DNA of 64,000 nucleotides, taken from positions 186,001-250,000 of the forward strand of contig NZ_JXMW01000001.1 in the NCBI RefSeq assembly GCF_002072215.1, written 5' to 3'. Made by a program: the position numbers and the translations under genes. This stretch comes from Methanobrevibacter arboriphilus JCM 13429 = DSM 1125 (GTDB lineage: Archaea > Methanobacteriota > Methanobacteria > Methanobacteriales > Methanobacteriaceae). The notes under the pieces are model-generated. The model saw nothing but the letters and a program-made list of their open reading frames with translations. It made no database searches and was not told where the DNA came from. Positions 40,182 through 49,759 of this stretch are shown one piece after another; position 1 is the first letter of the stretch, and every line of letters starts with the position of its first letter.

Positions 40182-40673
40182 TTACTCTTCTTCAAGTTTA
40201 CTTAACCTTTCATTGATAGAATCTAATCTTTCATTAGTATATTCCCTATATTCATTAAATCTTTTAGTTAATTCATCAACATTTCTAGAAACTGATTCAT
40301 ATCTTTTTTCAAGAGCCTCAGTATCTTCTTTAGTAGCTAAAGACCAATCTTTAATTAATTCATCACTTTTTTCATCTAAAAATGAATCTATTTTCTTTGA
40401 AAATGAATCAGTACTAAAATTAGGCATATCAATGTCTTTAAATTTAACTTTTAATTTTTCTCCCATAGAAGTATTTGAATCTGAATTTGCATTTTGAGTC
40501 ATGTTTAAACCTCCAGTTGGAACTTGTTCTTCCTCATTATTCTGTTGGACATTGGAAGGAATATATTCTCTAACTTTACTCATAGCTTCTGTATTATTTT
40601 GTAAATAATAATATAATAAAACTATTATTGCACCTGCAAGTATTAAAACAGCTAAAGCTTCTAAAGCATCCAT
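40182..40673 (-). CDS. Membrane-anchored coiled-coil protein (upstream-gene partner at 40686)
   Basis: A 163-residue protein with one N-terminal membrane segment (ALAVLILAGAIIVLLYYYL, ~5-24), a polar Asn/Gln-rich linker (~30-75) and a long C-terminal helix with heptads (~85-163) ending in TNERLDSINERLSKLEEE. No known family was recognised. GGGGTGTT before the ATG overlaps the end of the upstream gene (12-base gap), so the two are one operon. The partner has the same layout (N-terminal anchor plus coiled coil), which suggests the two proteins may form a hetero-oligomer at the membrane. Confidence 0.6.
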   Translation of the reverse strand: MDALEALAVLILAGAIIVLLYYYLQNNTEAMSKVREYIPSNVQQNNEEEQVPTGGLNMTQNANSDSNTSMGEKLKVKFKDIDMPNFSTDSFSKKIDSFLDEKSDELIKDWSLATKEDTEALEKRYESVSRNVDELTKRFNEYREYTNERLDSINERLSKLEEE

Positions 40674-40685
40674 AATAACACCCCA

Positions 40686-41117
40686 TTAGAGTTTACCTTT
40701 TTTAAGGAGTTGTTTTTCCTTAATTTCAATTTCTTTAAGCATCTTTTCAAGCTTTTTTTGCTCTGTTTGAGCTTCTAATCTAGCTAACCTTTCATTAATT
40801 TCACTGTGCAAATATCCAACATCGCCCATTATATCAGATGTAGATTTACGAATAGTAGAAAGATTCTCTTGTTGTTCTTTAGGTAACTGAATTGGATTCT
40901 CCATTAAACGCTTTGATTCCAAATCTTTCTCGACCATGCTTATTTTTTTAAGCTCAATCTCGGTTTCCATTATTCGAACATTATTTTGAGATTCTCTAAC
41001 TCGTCTCCACTGCATAACTATTATTATAATAGCTATTAAAGCAATGATGGCAATAACAACAATGAATATCTGATTAACTGATATTGTATTTACACCAGAT
41101 AATACCAAATTTGCCAT
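40686..41117 (-). CDS. Membrane-anchored coiled-coil protein, first gene of the pair
   Basis: A 143-residue protein with an N-terminal membrane segment (~14-35, [21 protein letters not shown]) followed by an almost continuous amphipathic helix with Glu/Lys/Leu heptads (~40-143). The middle contains [35 protein letters not shown] precedes the ATG. It is co-directional with the 163-residue gene just downstream. I do not recognise the family; the layout is that of a structural or scaffolding protein facing the cytoplasm. Confidence 0.6.
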   Translation of the reverse strand: MANLVLSGVNTISVNQIFIVVIAIIALIAIIIIVMQWRRVRESQNNVRIMETEIELKKISMVEKDLESKRLMENPIQLPKEQQENLSTIRKSTSDIMGDVGYLHSEINERLARLEAQTEQKKLEKMLKEIEIKEKQLLKKGKL

Positions 41118-41491
41118 AATTTTACCTCATTTTAAAATTTTAATTTAAAAATTTTAATATATATTATATATCTATATGAAAGACTATTATTACTAATATT
41201 TGTTAATAAAACTATATAAAAATTTTGTAAGAATTTTAGAATAAATAATTAAATATACTTCAGATTAGCAAAATATAATTACTACATTTAGTAAAATTAT
41301 AATTATATTTCATATCATAATACATTATATTATAATAAATTATATTTAGTACCTTATTAAGTACCTTATATTTCCTATTGTAATATAATTTAATATTGTT
41401 ACAATTTAGTTCTATTAAAAATTAGTTTAAATAGTAATAGAACATTCAAAATCAATAAGTTTATTAGTATATAAAAAAATAAGATGAAAAC
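41118..41491. other. AT-rich divergent spacer
   Basis: The spacer lies between the coiled-coil operon and map. It holds short TATATT and TTATATTATAATAAATTATA palindromic stretches near 41320-41350. No gene was recognised. Confidence 0.5.
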
Positions 41492-42412
41492 ATGATAGAA
41501 TCATATGAAAAAGCTGGAAAAATCGTTTCACAAGTCAGAAAAGATGCAATTAAGATTATAAAAGATGAGTTACTAATATTAGACTTAGTAGAATTTGTAG
41601 AAAATGAAATTGAAAAAGCAGGAGCAGGAATAGCATTCCCCTGTAATGTTTCTGTAAATGAAATGACCGCTCATTATACCGCCCCATTTAATGATAAGAC
41701 AAAAATAACTACTGGAGATTTAGTAAAATTAGATTTAGGAGCACATATTGATGGTTATATAGCTGATTCTGCAATAACAGTAATGGTTCCTGGAAAAGGT
41801 TTAGAAGAAAAATATGATGATGATATTATAAATAAAAATAAAGAAATGATTGAAAGTTCAGATGCTGGGCTTGAAGCAGCTATTAATACAGTGAAACCAG
41901 GTGTTGAAATTGGTAAGATAGGCAAAGCTGTTCAAGAAGCTATAAATAGTTATGGATTTAATCCAATATCTAATTTAACAGGACATAGTTTAGAACAATG
42001 GAATTTACATTCTGGTTTATCAATTCCTAGTGTTGATGATAAAAGCACAACAAAATTAAAAGAAGGAGATGTAATAGCTATAGAACCATTTGCAACAGAT
42101 GGGGTTGGTTGGGTAACCGATACTCCCAATACATATATATTTAGATTTTTAAAGGATAAACCTTTCAGGATGGCACATACTACAAAAGTTCTAAGTGAAA
42201 TAAAAACAAACTATAATACACTGCCATTTTCTATTAGATGGTTAACAAAAAAATTCAATCCAAATCGATTAAATAGTTCCATGAGGCAACTTTCACAAGC
42301 AATGGCAATATATCCATATCCTGCACTAAAAGAAAAAACTAATTGTTGGGTTTCTCAAAGTGAACATACTGTTATTGTTGAAGGAGACAGTTGTACTATA
42401 ACAACCAAATAA
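41492..42412 (+). CDS. map: Methionine aminopeptidase, type II
   Basis: The enzyme removes the initiator Met from new proteins. The 306 residues match archaeal MetAP2 without the eukaryotic N-terminal extension. Metal ligands are visible as LDLGAHIDGYIADSA (two Asp), NLTGHSLEQWNLH (His), IEPFATDG (Glu) and the C-terminal SEHTVIVEGD (Glu). The ~60-residue helical insert of type II enzymes is recognisable (~225-290, PFSIRWLTKKFNP ... YPALKE). The gene is monocistronic on the plus strand. Confidence 0.96.
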   Translation: MIESYEKAGKIVSQVRKDAIKIIKDELLILDLVEFVENEIEKAGAGIAFPCNVSVNEMTAHYTAPFNDKTKITTGDLVKLDLGAHIDGYIADSAITVMVPGKGLEEKYDDDIINKNKEMIESSDAGLEAAINTVKPGVEIGKIGKAVQEAINSYGFNPISNLTGHSLEQWNLHSGLSIPSVDDKSTTKLKEGDVIAIEPFATDGVGWVTDTPNTYIFRFLKDKPFRMAHTTKVLSEIKTNYNTLPFSIRWLTKKFNPNRLNSSMRQLSQAMAIYPYPALKEKTNCWVSQSEHTVIVEGDSCTITTK

Positions 42413-43030
42413 TCAGTATATGTAAATTTGAATAAGAATTCAGCTAATATCTTTTTTATATTTTTAATAATCTTTATATTTTTAAGATAGGCATTATATT
42501 TTTAAGATATATAAAGTTTTTAAGATATATAAAATTAATAACATTTTTAATCTAATAATTAAAAAATCAAAGATTTCTTAATTTTATAAAAATAGAAAAT
42601 TTTTATAATTGTTAAAATTATTTAAATAATAATATTTAGATCAATAATGCTTTTATTTTTAATAATAAGACTATTTTTAATATTAAAATTATTAAAAGTA
42701 TTAGAAGTATTATAATTATTATAATTATTATTATATTATTTTTATTGTATTATTAATCAATGGTAATTATAATAATTTTGTTAATAACAATTTTGTCAAA
42801 AATATTATGATATGTAATAATATTATAATATATAAAAGTATTAATGATATTTAAAAATAGTATAATATGCAAAAATAGTATGATATACAAATAATATTAT
42901 ATATAACAGTATTATGATATAATGAAACTGTATGATATTTAAAAATAGTATTATTTAATATTATTTATTATATATTAAAAGGATTATATATTGAAAAATT
43001 TAAAAATAAAAATAAAAAATGAAAATAGAA
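42413..43030. other. AT-rich convergent spacer between map and frhB
   Basis: The 618 bases contain near-repeats of TTTTAAGATATATAAA (42480-42535), TATTAAAATTATTAAAAGTATT, and AAAATAGTATGATATACAAA (42850-42950). No gene was recognised. Confidence 0.5.
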
Positions 43031-43876
43031 TTAGAATGGAACAGGGAGTCCCAATTCTCTTCTACTATCACTTTCTTTCTTAGCATTGTCTTTTTTACCT
43101 TGTGCTAGTTTTTCAAGTAATGGTAAACCTGGTTTTACATCATCCATGGATTTAGTTTCGATAATACCAACTTCAACAGCCTGATCGAAAATGGATATAC
43201 CAGCTTCAGTTCTTTTAAGAACAGTAGACCAACCATCTGGAGAACCAACAGAACCTGTAGATACATCTGCTAACTCAGCAGTATAATCAGGACATATATT
43301 ACATCCTGCTTGTTCATATCCATGAGTTTCTTTTAATGGAAGACCAATATCTTCTCCTAAAGCATTAATCCAGAATTTACCTTTTCCAATATCCATTTTT
43401 TCAGTTACTTCAGGTGAAGATTTCATCTTTTCACTGATGAAAGTTTCAAGTGAAGCAAATGGGAAATTTTCCATACAGAAAATACCAACAATTAAAGATA
43501 ATTTATCAGCTAAGAATCTTGTTCCAAATGGATAAGATTGTGTTTTTCTAATACCTTGTAATTGACATGGAATTGCAACAGTACCGACTTTTTCAAGCCC
43601 ATATTGTCTAACAGCTTTTTTCAATGCCCATACATTAGGGGAAAAAGTGTATTTTGTTCCTGCTGCAGAAAGAATTTCATCAGAAGTCATAGCAACTAAT
43701 GGTTCTGGTTTCCATAATTCTTCACTAGGTCCTGCTACTACAGCTCCTTCAATAATACCTTCATCTAATGCATAAGATAATAATGCAGTTACTATTCCAC
43801 CATCTTGTGAGACTTTTTGGATTTGTTTATCAGTAGCTCTTGCAGATACAGCTTCTTTATAAGTACCTAATACCAT
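43031..43876 (-). CDS. frhB: F420-reducing hydrogenase, beta subunit
   Basis: FrhB carries FAD and one [4Fe-4S] cluster and reduces coenzyme F420 with electrons from FrhA/FrhG. The 281 residues show the FrhB/FdhB pattern: [56 protein letters not shown]-like VGIFCMENF, and the cluster cysteines in [18 protein letters not shown]. It is last in frhADGB, starting 12 bases after frhG. A GGAGGG-type ribosome site lies in that gap. The C-terminus is lysine-rich, as in relatives. Confidence 0.97.
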   Translation of the reverse strand: MVLGTYKEAVSARATDKQIQKVSQDGGIVTALLSYALDEGIIEGAVVAGPSEELWKPEPLVAMTSDEILSAAGTKYTFSPNVWALKKAVRQYGLEKVGTVAIPCQLQGIRKTQSYPFGTRFLADKLSLIVGIFCMENFPFASLETFISEKMKSSPEVTEKMDIGKGKFWINALGEDIGLPLKETHGYEQAGCNICPDYTAELADVSTGSVGSPDGWSTVLKRTEAGISIFDQAVEVGIIETKSMDDVKPGLPLLEKLAQGKKDNAKKESDSRRELGLPVPF

Positions 43877-43888
43877 TTTTAAACCCTC

Positions 43889-44740
43889 CTATAGTCCTAA
43901 ATCCTTATTGATCTGTTCTGCAGGGAACCAGCTTCTTGGACAGTGAGTGTAGCATATACCACATTTAATACATCTGTCTATATTGACTTCTGGTCTACCT
44001 TCTCTCATATCAATAGCTCTTGTTTGACAAGCCATTGCACAAGTTCCACATCCAGTACAAAGGGACTTATTAACAATATTTTTTTGTAAGTCACAACCAC
44101 AGTTATATGTACAACCTGCAATATCTAACATAGGTTGTAAATAATCCATGTCTCCATTAATAAGCGCAACTACAGTTTTAGCTACAATCTCTGGAGAAAC
44201 AGGACAACCTGGAATTGCACAATCAACTTGTACTATATCTCCAATTGGTAAAAATGCTTCATGTTTTGGCTGTGCTTGTTGTCCACCACGAGAGAATCGT
44301 GTGAAACATCCGTTCATAGCACAAGACCCAAAAGCACATACTAATTTAGATTTTTCTCTTAATTTTTTAAGTTCATGCATACTATGTTCATCTTGTAAAC
44401 AGACAGATCCTTCTACTAATGCTAAGTCCATTTCTGGCATGTCATCAATCATTTGTGGGTTATTTTGGTTATTACCATCTTCATACCACACATCTACTAA
44501 GGTTTGTCCATATACAATATCTACCATATCAGTAAGTAGGTCGGCGAGTATGTCATAATTTTCTGTTAATGCCATACCATCACCAGAACACCCACTTAAG
44601 TGAATATATCCTATTCTTGGTTTATCAGCCACTTTTTCAACCTCCTGTTGTGAAGATTCATCATCTTTTGGCTTAATTGGGTTAGCTTGTTTTTCTGGCT
44701 TACCTCCAAGTCCTAAAAATCTTTTAATTCTTGCAAGCAT
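43889..44740 (-). CDS. frhG: F420-reducing hydrogenase, small (gamma) subunit
   Basis: FrhG relays electrons from the [NiFe] site to FrhB through three [4Fe-4S] clusters. Proximal cluster cysteines are seen in [21 protein letters not shown] and [11 protein letters not shown]; a two-cluster ferredoxin domain follows at the C-terminus ([27 protein letters not shown]). The protein has 283 residues. The N-terminal ~35 residues (basic helix, then Pro/Lys/Glu-rich linker) precede the conserved core and are of the kind that varies between species. It starts three bases after the frhD stop, and its AGGGG ribosome site lies inside the end of frhD. Confidence 0.97.
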   Translation of the reverse strand: MLARIKRFLGLGGKPEKQANPIKPKDDESSQQEVEKVADKPRIGYIHLSGCSGDGMALTENYDILADLLTDMVDIVYGQTLVDVWYEDGNNQNNPQMIDDMPEMDLALVEGSVCLQDEHSMHELKKLREKSKLVCAFGSCAMNGCFTRFSRGGQQAQPKHEAFLPIGDIVQVDCAIPGCPVSPEIVAKTVVALINGDMDYLQPMLDIAGCTYNCGCDLQKNIVNKSLCTGCGTCAMACQTRAIDMREGRPEVNIDRCIKCGICYTHCPRSWFPAEQINKDLGL

Positions 44741-44743
44741 TTG

Positions 44744-45214
44744 CTAAACCCCTATTTCTTTTAAAATCATCTCAATGGCTTCAGGGATTGCATTTTTAAC
44801 AGGCTCTGATAAGCCCATTTCCACATTTGGTGCAGAAATTTCCTTAGGTTTACACCCTACAATAACTACTTCAATGTCTTTAGCTAAGTCATGAAGAGGT
44901 TCTTCAACTGGCCAAGAATGAACATTTTCATATGCTCCTCTTGGCATATCATAGGGACTAAAAATTTTTAGAGTTCCCGGTTCTGCATCGAACTCCACAA
45001 CATCAACTACTATTAACTTTTTCCAACTTTCATGTGGCAAAGTAAATATAAAGTGTGTTGCACCAGTTCCTGCATCAATAAACATGGTGTCATTTGGCAT
45101 TTCTTTATCTTTAAAATAGTCTTCTAAAGCATTAATAACTTCTGGACCGAAACCATCATCCTTAAAGAGTATGTTTCCGCATCCAACAACTAATATTTCT
45201 GCATCATATGGCAT
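44744..45214 (-). CDS. frhD: F420 hydrogenase maturation endopeptidase FrhD
   Basis: A 156-residue HycI/HyaD-type protease that trims the C-terminus of FrhA after nickel insertion. The family start [19 protein letters not shown] carries the Glu/Asp nickel-sensing residues, followed by [12 protein letters not shown] and [12 protein letters not shown]. The C-terminal helix includes [18 protein letters not shown]. It lies between frhA and frhG, the standard order in this group. The gap to frhA is ~80 bases, the only loose joint in the operon. Confidence 0.96.
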   Translation of the reverse strand: MPYDAEILVVGCGNILFKDDGFGPEVINALEDYFKDKEMPNDTMFIDAGTGATHFIFTLPHESWKKLIVVDVVEFDAEPGTLKIFSPYDMPRGAYENVHSWPVEEPLHDLAKDIEVVIVGCKPKEISAPNVEMGLSEPVKNAIPEAIEMILKEIGV

Positions 45215-45295
45215 GTTTTTCCCTTCAATAATCCATTAATAATAATGATTGTATTGTAAAATTAAATAATTAACTTTACTAAAATCATATATTAA

Positions 45296-46513
45296 TTAGA
45301 TTTTTACCATTTCGTTTTTAACGACACTCTTGTCTTCATCATCAACTACCATTACATGAGTAGCACAGGATAAACAAGGGTCATAAGCTCGTATAACATG
45401 AGGTCCCCATTCATGATGGAACCCTTCAGTAGCAGGACCCATAGTTGGAATATTCCAAGTAGTAGGTACTAATGCACTATAGAATTGAGTTTTACCATCG
45501 GCAACTTGTGCCATGTGAACATCTAAACCTCTTGGTCCTTCAATTGCTCCAATACCAAGCTTATTTGTTCCTCTAGGATCAAAGTCAGCTAAAGTATTTG
45601 CTGAAGTATCTAATTCATCTAAGATAGCAATTGCTCTAGAAAGATGAGATTTCATTTCAACAGCTCTAGCAACATGCTGAGCTACAACTCCTCTTTCATT
45701 AAAGCCTCCAAACTTAACAGCTCTTGCTCTTGGACCAGTTTCTACGTTAACACCATCATATAAAGGAATGGTTGAACAAGCTCTTTTAGCTATTTCAGGG
45801 TCATCATACCAACTTTCAGGCATTATTTCAGTAAATCTATCTAAATCAAAGTATTCTCTTTTACCATAGATTTTATCACTTGCAAAAACAGGTTGATTAT
45901 GTACACCTAATCCTGCTGGGAATTCTTTATCAGCAACTAAACCAGTGATTAACTCTACATGAGCATCAACAACAGGAACTAGTGCTTTTAATCTTGAATA
46001 TAATTTTTTCCTAGCTAATTCAGTAATATTACTAGCCATACCACCAATTCTAATATCAGATGGGTGGATACCTTCACCAGCAACCATATCTACAACATAT
46101 TGTGCATTTTTTCTTATTGTAGAAACACTGTTAACAGCATCAGCAAATAAGTTTTCTGGCACAACGTCGGTAGCTATTAAAAAGTGATGTATAGCATGAC
46201 TGTTAACTGTGTGTGCAGCTAAGGTTAATTCTCTCAACAATTGACCGGCTTTTGGGACTTCAATATTTAATGAGTCATCCATTGCCTCTACGGAAGCTAA
46301 AGTATGAGGTATTGGGCAAACACCACAAATCCTCTGACACATAACTGGTGCAGTCTCAGGTGCTTTACCAGCTACGAGTTTCTCTAAGCCTCTAACAGGA
46401 GTGATACTAAAGTATCTTCCTTTGGTAACTATCCCTTCATCATCGACTTCCATGACAAGCTCAGCATGTCCTTCCTGACGAGATGTAGGAGATATAACTA
46501 TTTTTTCGCTCAA
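45296..46513 (-). CDS. frhA: F420-reducing hydrogenase, large (alpha) subunit
   Basis: FrhA holds the [NiFe] centre that splits H2 for F420 reduction in methanogenesis. Nickel ligands are the N-terminal [10 protein letters not shown] and the C-terminal DPCLSCATH; both second-position cysteines are Cys, so this is not the selenocysteine form. The 19 residues after ATH should be cut off by FrhD. A GTG at 46522 gives MTHLSEK, but AGAGGTGA lies five bases before the TTG at 46513; starting there yields a 405-residue protein beginning [19 protein letters not shown], matching the family, so TTG is chosen. It heads frhADGB; a TATA-like sequence is at about 46611-46625. Confidence 0.97.
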   Translation of the reverse strand: MSEKIVISPTSRQEGHAELVMEVDDEGIVTKGRYFSITPVRGLEKLVAGKAPETAPVMCQRICGVCPIPHTLASVEAMDDSLNIEVPKAGQLLRELTLAAHTVNSHAIHHFLIATDVVPENLFADAVNSVSTIRKNAQYVVDMVAGEGIHPSDIRIGGMASNITELARKKLYSRLKALVPVVDAHVELITGLVADKEFPAGLGVHNQPVFASDKIYGKREYFDLDRFTEIMPESWYDDPEIAKRACSTIPLYDGVNVETGPRARAVKFGGFNERGVVAQHVARAVEMKSHLSRAIAILDELDTSANTLADFDPRGTNKLGIGAIEGPRGLDVHMAQVADGKTQFYSALVPTTWNIPTMGPATEGFHHEWGPHVIRAYDPCLSCATHVMVVDDEDKSVVKNEMVKI

Positions 46514-47367
46514 ATGTGTCACCTCTTTATTTATAAAAAATTAGAAACTAACAAATATATTTTACATAACTCTTTATTAATAAAGTTTCCATTTGAAAAA
46601 AAAGGAAACATTTATATATTATAAAGTGAAGTTTAGGCTTGGTTAAAAAACAGTTTTTTAATAAAAATTTTAAGCTAAGTATTAATCAAAGAATAAAAAT
46701 CAAATAGTTAATTAAAAGAAAAAATAAGAAAAAATAACTAAAAAACAAGCAAATGAATGAAATTTAGGCAATACAAAAAAATTAATTAAAAATTAATTAA
46801 TAATCAATAAAAACTATAAATTCAAATTAAAATATAAACTCAAATTAAAAGATTAATCAATATTGTTTTTATTCACGAAATTCATAATATAAATTATTAA
46901 AATTTAAACCAGATATAATTAAGAATTTTATGATTTTAAACTATACAATCTAATATATTATAATTTAAATTAGATATAATTAATAATATTATAATTTAAA
47001 CTATATAATTGAAAATATTATTTATAATTAAAATATACAAGTTTATATTAAACAATAAGTTATCCATTAAATAATAATTATCTAAAAATTATCTAAAATA
47101 AAGTTAAAACTCTATAAAATAAACTTTAAACAATAAAACAATGATAAAAAAGAAATAAAACACTATTAAAAAAGAAAAAATAATTATTTAAGTAATAAAA
47201 TAGAACAATAGAAAGATATATTAAGTAATTAGAATATATATTATCATGTATAATTATGTTAAGTTAGATTAAATAAGAATAAAAAAATAAAAAATAAACA
47301 AAAAAAAGAAGATCTTATTAAATAACTTGTAAAAAGCATAATAATACCAAACCTAAGAGGTAATTAA
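46514..47367. other. Divergent spacer upstream of frhA with promoter-like and hairpin elements
   Basis: The region holds the frh promoter and, from 46640 to 47367, AT-rich sequence. Two hairpin-like inverted repeats near 46633-46678 are listed separately. Repeats of AATTTAAACTATATAATATA occur about 46900-47010. No protein-coding gene was found. Confidence 0.55.
46602..46678 (+). ncRNA. Candidate short structured transcript divergent from frhA
   Basis: On the plus strand GGAAACATTTATATATT (from 46604) is a good BRE-TATA. About 20 bases on, TTAGGCTT pairs with AAGCTAA (46633-46640 with 46672-46678), enclosing the perfect stem TTAAAAAA/TTTTTTAA with loop CAG (46643-46661). No frame follows. It may be a small RNA or only the palindromic frh promoter region seen from the other side. 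Confidence 0.3.
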
Positions 47368-47841
47368 ATGAAAAGTTCAAACATAATTATTTCAGTTATA
47401 ATAGTTTTATGTATAGCTGCTGGAGTAACAGCTTATAGTGTAACCAATCCAGATAATAGCATATTTAGTCTTCCAGGTTATACTCCAGATAGTAGTTCTA
47501 GTGATGCTGGTTCTTCTGGAGTTGGAGATGTAAATGGAACAAATGATGATGATGATAATAATGGAGCTAGTAATAGTGGTAGCTCAAGTGGATCATCATC
47601 AAATAGTGGAGGATCTACAAATGGAAATTCTGGAAGCGGTGGCGATTCATCCCATGGAGGTATGAGTGCATCCCAAGCTAAACAAATAGCTCAAGGTGTA
47701 ATTAAAGAACCAGGAGCATATGCAGGAGATGCACAATGGGATAGTTCTATGCAAATGTGGGTTGTTAAAGTCTATGATAAAAATGGTAATGTAGTAGACG
47801 GTATTGGTGTAGAACCAAACGGACACACAAATAGAGTATAA
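47368..47841 (+). CDS. Secreted Ser/Gly-rich protein with a PepSY-like C-terminus
   Basis: A 157-residue protein: N-terminal signal or anchor (IIISVIIVLCIAAGVTAYSV, ~5-24), then a Ser/Gly/Asn/Asp linker (~35-97), and a C-terminal ~60-residue PepSY-like domain (SASQAKQIAQGVIKEPGAYAGDAQW ... MWVVKVYDKNGNVVDGIGV). PepSY domains often inhibit or sense peptidases outside the membrane. GAGGT precedes the ATG. The next gene, 35 bases on, encodes a second PepSY-like unit without a signal, so the two are probably one operon. Function unknown. Confidence 0.65.
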   Translation: MKSSNIIISVIIVLCIAAGVTAYSVTNPDNSIFSLPGYTPDSSSSDAGSSGVGDVNGTNDDDDNNGASNSGSSSGSSSNSGGSTNGNSGSGGDSSHGGMSASQAKQIAQGVIKEPGAYAGDAQWDSSMQMWVVKVYDKNGNVVDGIGVEPNGHTNRV

Positions 47842-47876
47842 CTAAAAATATTCATAATCATGAGAGGCGGAATTAT

Positions 47877-48077
47877 ATGATAAATGAAGAAGAAGCACAA
47901 TTAATTGCTTCAAAATATATTGAAGAAAAAGAAGCAATAGCTGGAACACCAAGATTAAAAGAAACGGACAATAACTTATTAGTTTATATTGTTCCTATAC
48001 TTATAAACGAAGTCATTGTTGGAGAAATCCATATAAATAGCGAAACTGGTGAAAATCTTGGTGGAGCTGGTTGCTAA
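47877..48077 (+). CDS. Small PepSY-like protein
   Basis: A 66-residue cytoplasmic protein consisting of one PepSY-type alpha-beta unit: EEEAQLIASKYIEEK (helix) then strands LLVYIVPILINEVIVGEIHINSETGENLGG, ending GAGC. The terminal Cys could be a metal or thiol ligand, but this is not known for the family. GAGAGGCGG precedes the ATG. It lies between the secreted PepSY-like protein and the PAC2 protein on the same strand. Confidence 0.7.
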   Translation: MINEEEAQLIASKYIEEKEAIAGTPRLKETDNNLLVYIVPILINEVIVGEIHINSETGENLGGAGC

Positions 48078-48105
48078 TTAAAATTTAAAAATAGGGTTGA
48101 ATCAA

Positions 48106-48819
48106 ATGATAGTGGAAACTAAAACTGATTGTTGTAAAATAGTTTCAGAAGATATAGAAGATGCAATTGTACTTGAAGGTTCCCCAAATGCAGGGCTTAT
48201 TGGGAACATAATAGGGTGGTTATTAGTAGATAACCTAAAAATGAGAGAAATTGGTTATATTGAATCAAAACATTTTCCTCCATTGGCAGTATTATACAAA
48301 GGTATAGCATTACATCCTTTTAGAATATATGAAGGAGAAGGATTAGTACTATTTTTATCAGATTTTATAGTTCCACAAGAAGTTGTTTTTGATATGACAA
48401 ATGTGATCGTTGACTGGATGGATAAAAATAACAGCAAAGAATTACTAACATTTAATAGTGCACTTGTTAGAGAAAAAATGAATCCTGCAGGTGCGGTTGC
48501 TAACTCAACAGAGGCATTAGACAAGCTAAAAGAAAAAGATCTTCCAATAATGCAAATGGGAAATATAAATGGAATTTCAGGAACTTTATTAACCCAATCT
48601 GCACAAAAAAATATCCCTGCTACATGTATACTTGCAGAAACTCTAACACAATATCCTGATCCACGAGCTGCTGCTGAAGCAGTTCAAGGACTTAATAAAC
48701 TACTTGATATGGATATCGATTATGAGCCACTTCTAAAAGAAGCTCAAGATATTGAATCAAGACTTCAAAAACTAGCTGAAGAAGTTACAAAAAATCCTCA
48801 ACCACCTATTTACATGTAG
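48106..48819 (+). CDS. PAC2-family protein (proteasome assembly chaperone-like)
   Basis: A 237-residue PAC2 domain protein. Family features are [13 protein letters not shown]-type [34 protein letters not shown], the phosphorylase-like core ([25 protein letters not shown]) and [23 protein letters not shown]. Eukaryotic PAC2 proteins help assemble the proteasome alpha ring; archaeal members (PbaB-like) bind the proteasome as chaperones or regulators, so that role is the best guess. AGGG nine bases before the ATG at 48106 favours this start over the TTG at 48097. It is 28 bases after the small PepSY gene. Confidence 0.9.
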   Translation: MIVETKTDCCKIVSEDIEDAIVLEGSPNAGLIGNIIGWLLVDNLKMREIGYIESKHFPPLAVLYKGIALHPFRIYEGEGLVLFLSDFIVPQEVVFDMTNVIVDWMDKNNSKELLTFNSALVREKMNPAGAVANSTEALDKLKEKDLPIMQMGNINGISGTLLTQSAQKNIPATCILAETLTQYPDPRAAAEAVQGLNKLLDMDIDYEPLLKEAQDIESRLQKLAEEVTKNPQPPIYM

Positions 48820-48820
48820 A

Positions 48821-48857
48821 TAGCTATTTTTGCTATTTACCAATATTTTTTTATAAT
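48821..48857 (+). terminator. Possible terminator after the PAC2 gene
   Basis: ATAGC and GCTAT pair across a seven-base T-rich loop just after the stop, followed by a seven-T run about 14 bases on. Confidence 0.4.
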
Positions 48858-49182
48858 TTTTATGATAATATTAATTCTAATTTTAATGTTAAGTTTAAAT
48901 ATTAAAAAGTTCAAAATATATTTTTCAACTATTTCTGCAGAAAAAACTTAGCTCTAAAAATAAATATTAAAAAGAAATATATTTATATAAGAGTTATGTT
49001 TATATATTAAAAAGTACAATAATTTATTATTCTGTAAATCATAAGTATATCCAACAATGATATGATACCACAGAAAAAAAACTTTAATTAAAACCTATTT
49101 ATTCAATAAATAAAATAAATAAGGTTAAAAAGAAGAAAAAAACTTCAGTAAATAAAAAAATAAAATATATATACATTAATAT

Positions 49183-49257
49183 GGACCGGTGGCCCAGTCT
49201 GGATAAGGCGACGGACTTCTAATCCGTAGATCGAGGGTTCAAATCCCTCCCGGCCCG
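49183..49257 (+). tRNA. tRNA-Arg(TCT)
   Basis: The anticodon stem ACGGA/TCCGT encloses CTTCTAA. The T arm is CGAGGGTTCAAATCCCTCC, and the D arm GGCCCAGTCTGGATAAGGC is standard. The acceptor GGACCGG against CCGGCCC leaves an A3-C70 mismatch, which is unusual but the rest is intact. Discriminator is G. Confidence 0.9.
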
Positions 49258-49310
49258 TTAACTACTTTTTATTTTTAAAAATACTAATTTTCGTATAATA
49301 CATAATATAA

Positions 49311-49385
49311 GGGCTTGTGGCCTAGTTTGGATAAGGCGAACGACTCCTAATCGTTAGAGCGCGAGTTCAAATCTCGCCAAGTCCG
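49311..49385 (+). tRNA. tRNA-Arg(CCT)
   Basis: Acceptor GGGCTTG pairs with CAAGTCC (one G-U). Anticodon stem AACGA/TCGTT encloses CTCCTAA (CCT, reading AGG). The T arm is GCGAGTTCAAATCTCGC. The discriminator is G. It lies 53 bases after tRNA-Arg(TCT), and its 3' end resembles the fragment at 49.66 kb. Confidence 0.93.
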
Positions 49386-49659
49386 TTCACTATAATTTAA
49401 TAAGAAGAGATATAGATTAAACACTTAATAAAATACTAGTTTTTAGAATACTTCGATTATTTTTGTAGAAACTGTTAATTAAACTTCTAGATTTAAAGAT
49501 AACTATTAGTTTAAAATGATGGAAATATAAGAATAATTTATTGAAAAAAAGAATATTAAAAAGTAGCTATCGGAAATTATAAATTACATTCCTAATTTTA
49601 AATAATAATATATAAAAAAAGTATATTAAAAATAAATATAATTAATGAGTTTAAAAAAT

Positions 49660-49709
49660 AATCCTAATCTTAAGATCAAGGGTTCAAATCCCTCCAAGTC
49701 AGTTCACTA
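49660..49709 (+). pseudogene. Decayed tRNA-Arg 3' half, probable attachment-site remnant
   Basis: From the anticodon onward the sequence matches tRNA-Arg: CCTAATC, then AAGGGTTCAAATCCCTCC and CAAGTCAGTTCACTA. The T arm is like that of tRNA-Arg(TCT), while the acceptor end and flanking GTTCACTA match tRNA-Arg(CCT). No 5' half exists. A partial tRNA next to foreign genes is what integration into a tRNA gene leaves behind. Confidence 0.75.
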
Positions 49710-49759
49710 ATTTTATCATTGAAAATATTGGTTAAATTATGGTTAACAATTATAAACAT

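Noticed and set aside
45296-46513. Selenocysteine-containing FrhA
   Set aside because: Both metal-binding CxxC motifs are encoded by Cys codons and there is no in-frame TGA.
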